DNA of 6,485 nucleotides from Polyangium sp. (in: bacteria) (GTDB lineage: Bacteria > Myxococcota_A > Polyangia > Palsa-1104): the NCBI GenBank assembly GCA_025450955.1, contig JANWLJ010000239.1:1-6485 (forward strand), given 5' to 3'. Every line of letters begins with the position of its first letter. The stretch's first letter is position 1. Both the position numbers and the translations under genes were made by a program. The notes under the pieces are model-generated. The model ran no database searches. It was not told the DNA's origin and saw only the letters and a list, made by a program, of their open reading frames with translations. Below are positions 5,638 through 6,485 of this stretch, one piece after another.

Positions 5638-6485
5638 CTACTGGACGCGCTTCCAGTCGGCGGCGAAGCGCGGCTGAAACGGCGTCTCGCCGATCACCAC
5701 CTTGGAGTCGCCGGCCCAAAAAACCTTCAGCCCGGGACCGAGCGCCTCGCGCGGAATGTTCCAGGTGAGATCGCCCTGCGCGTCGTCGAACTCGACCAGC
5801 ACCACCAGCCGCGCGCCGAGCCGCGACTCCTCGGTGAACGCGAGCCCGTGCCCGTCGGGCGACCACACCGGCTCGCCGTGAATGTGGGTCACGCCCGCGC
5901 GCGGCCAGACGTTCTGCCCGTCGACCACCAGCGCCTGCCTGCCGCCCGCGCCGCTGACGAACGCGACGTGCTTGCGCCCGTCGGACTCCGGGCCCCAGAT
6001 GAAATCCGATCCGGCGCGCGCGGCGAGGATCTCGCCGGTGTTGACGTCGTGCACCACGTAGACCTGCGGCGGCACACCGTGACGATTGCGCGGCGCAAGC
6101 TCGGGCGGCGCCAGATCGCCGATGCGATGGTTGTCGATCCAGGTGAGCTGGTCGACGGTGCCGGCGCGATAGACCGGAAATTCGTTCACCGGATCGCCGG
6201 CGATGTTGCGGATGATCACATTCATCGGCGCGGCCACCGGCGTGGCGCCCTTCTTCGCCCGCTCGCGCAGATAGGCGAAGCGGCGCCGATCCGGCGAGAA
6301 CACCATCTCGCCCTTTTTGACGTCGCCGAGCGACCACTCCTCGGCGCCGCGCCGCGCGTAGGGTTGATCGCCGCGAAAGAACAGCTCCACCTCGGGCATC
6401 CGACTCGGATAGCGGTGACGCACCGGCTCCGGACGGCTCCGCTCCGCCTCGCCCGAGGCGCAACCCACCGCCAAAGACGCGACGA
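5638..6485 (-). CDS. Beta-propeller (PD40/TolB-like) lipoprotein, N-terminus cut by window
   Basis: The frame is open to the window edge, and its first visible residues (VASLAVGCASG) look like the end of a lipoprotein signal peptide, so the true start lies just outside. The mature protein would begin at the Cys encoded at 6460-6462 and have 274 residues. Blade-like strands recur, counting that Cys as 1: FSPDRRRFAYL (55-65), LTWIDNHRIGDL (106-117), FIWGPESDGRKHVAFV (154-169), VWSPDGHGLAFTEE (199-212) and VFWAGDSKVVIGE (247-259). These resemble the WSPDG-type repeats of TolB and PD40 propellers, which commonly act as binding platforms. No catalytic motif is visible and a specific role cannot be given. 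The TPR gene starts 68 bases downstream on the same strand. Confidence 0.82.
   Translation of the reverse strand, partial: VASLAVGCASGEAERSRPEPVRHRYPSRMPEVELFFRGDQPYARRGAEEWSLGDVKKGEMVFSPDRRRFAYLRERAKKGATPVAAPMNVIIRNIAGDPVNEFPVYRAGTVDQLTWIDNHRIGDLAPPELAPRNRHGVPPQVYVVHDVNTGEILAARAGSDFIWGPESDGRKHVAFVSGAGGRQALVVDGQNVWPRAGVTHIHGEPVWSPDGHGLAFTEESRLGARLVVLVEFDDAQGDLTWNIPREALGPGLKVFWAGDSKVVIGETPFQPRFAADWKRVQ

Noticed and set aside
5611..5639. Imperfect hairpin between the propeller lipoprotein and TPR genes as a terminator
   Set aside because: The stem is short with a bulge, and on the minus strand it is followed by a run of A, not T, so it does not fit an intrinsic terminator.
6472..6474. TTG as the start of the propeller lipoprotein
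   Set aside because: It would begin translation four residues before the lipidated Cys, leaving no signal peptide. The frame is open to the window edge, so the real start is outside.

Overview
The window is very GC-rich, and every gene I can support lies on the minus strand, so transcription runs from high to low coordinates. Two envelope-type genes resemble genes I associate with the Myxococcota (myxobacteria and relatives). One is a TPR protein with a signal peptide, two membrane helices and a Gly-rich C-terminus. The other is a lipoprotein with Cys-rich modules and DGG-type loops. This placement is an inference from style; no marker gene is present.

The layout in transcription order has two parts. 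The first (about 6485 to 3270) encodes envelope proteins: the C-terminal part of a beta-propeller lipoprotein (cut by the window edge), a TPR/membrane protein, and a Cys-rich, propeller-repeat lipoprotein. The last two overlap at TGATG, and both have visible Shine-Dalgarno sequences. The second part (about 3247 to 1) is an ethanolamine-utilization (eut) segment. It holds eutC (small subunit of ethanolamine ammonia-lyase), a 94-residue double-CxxC protein, one long gene whose N-terminal half is the microcompartment shell protein EutL and whose C-terminal half is the cobalamin adenosyltransferase EutT, and the 5' part of a class I SAM-dependent methyltransferase gene. These four are packed tightly (4-base overlap, 20-base overlap, 9-base gap) and lack clear Shine-Dalgarno sequences, which suggests one translationally coupled operon.

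Ethanolamine ammonia-lyase (EutBC) uses adenosylcobalamin to convert ethanolamine to acetaldehyde and ammonia inside a protein shell. EutL is a trimeric shell component, and EutT makes adenosylcobalamin from cob(I)alamin and ATP. The EutL-EutT fusion would place the cofactor-making enzyme on the shell around the enzyme that consumes it. I do not know of a described EutL-EutT fusion, and it is the main observation here. EutC also starts with a short amphipathic helix and a Pro/Ala-rich linker, as in microcompartment cargo proteins. The partner subunit gene eutB is not in its usual place next to eutC; a lipoprotein gene lies there instead. No RNA genes, mobile elements, CRISPR arrays or stretches longer than 300 bases without a gene were found.
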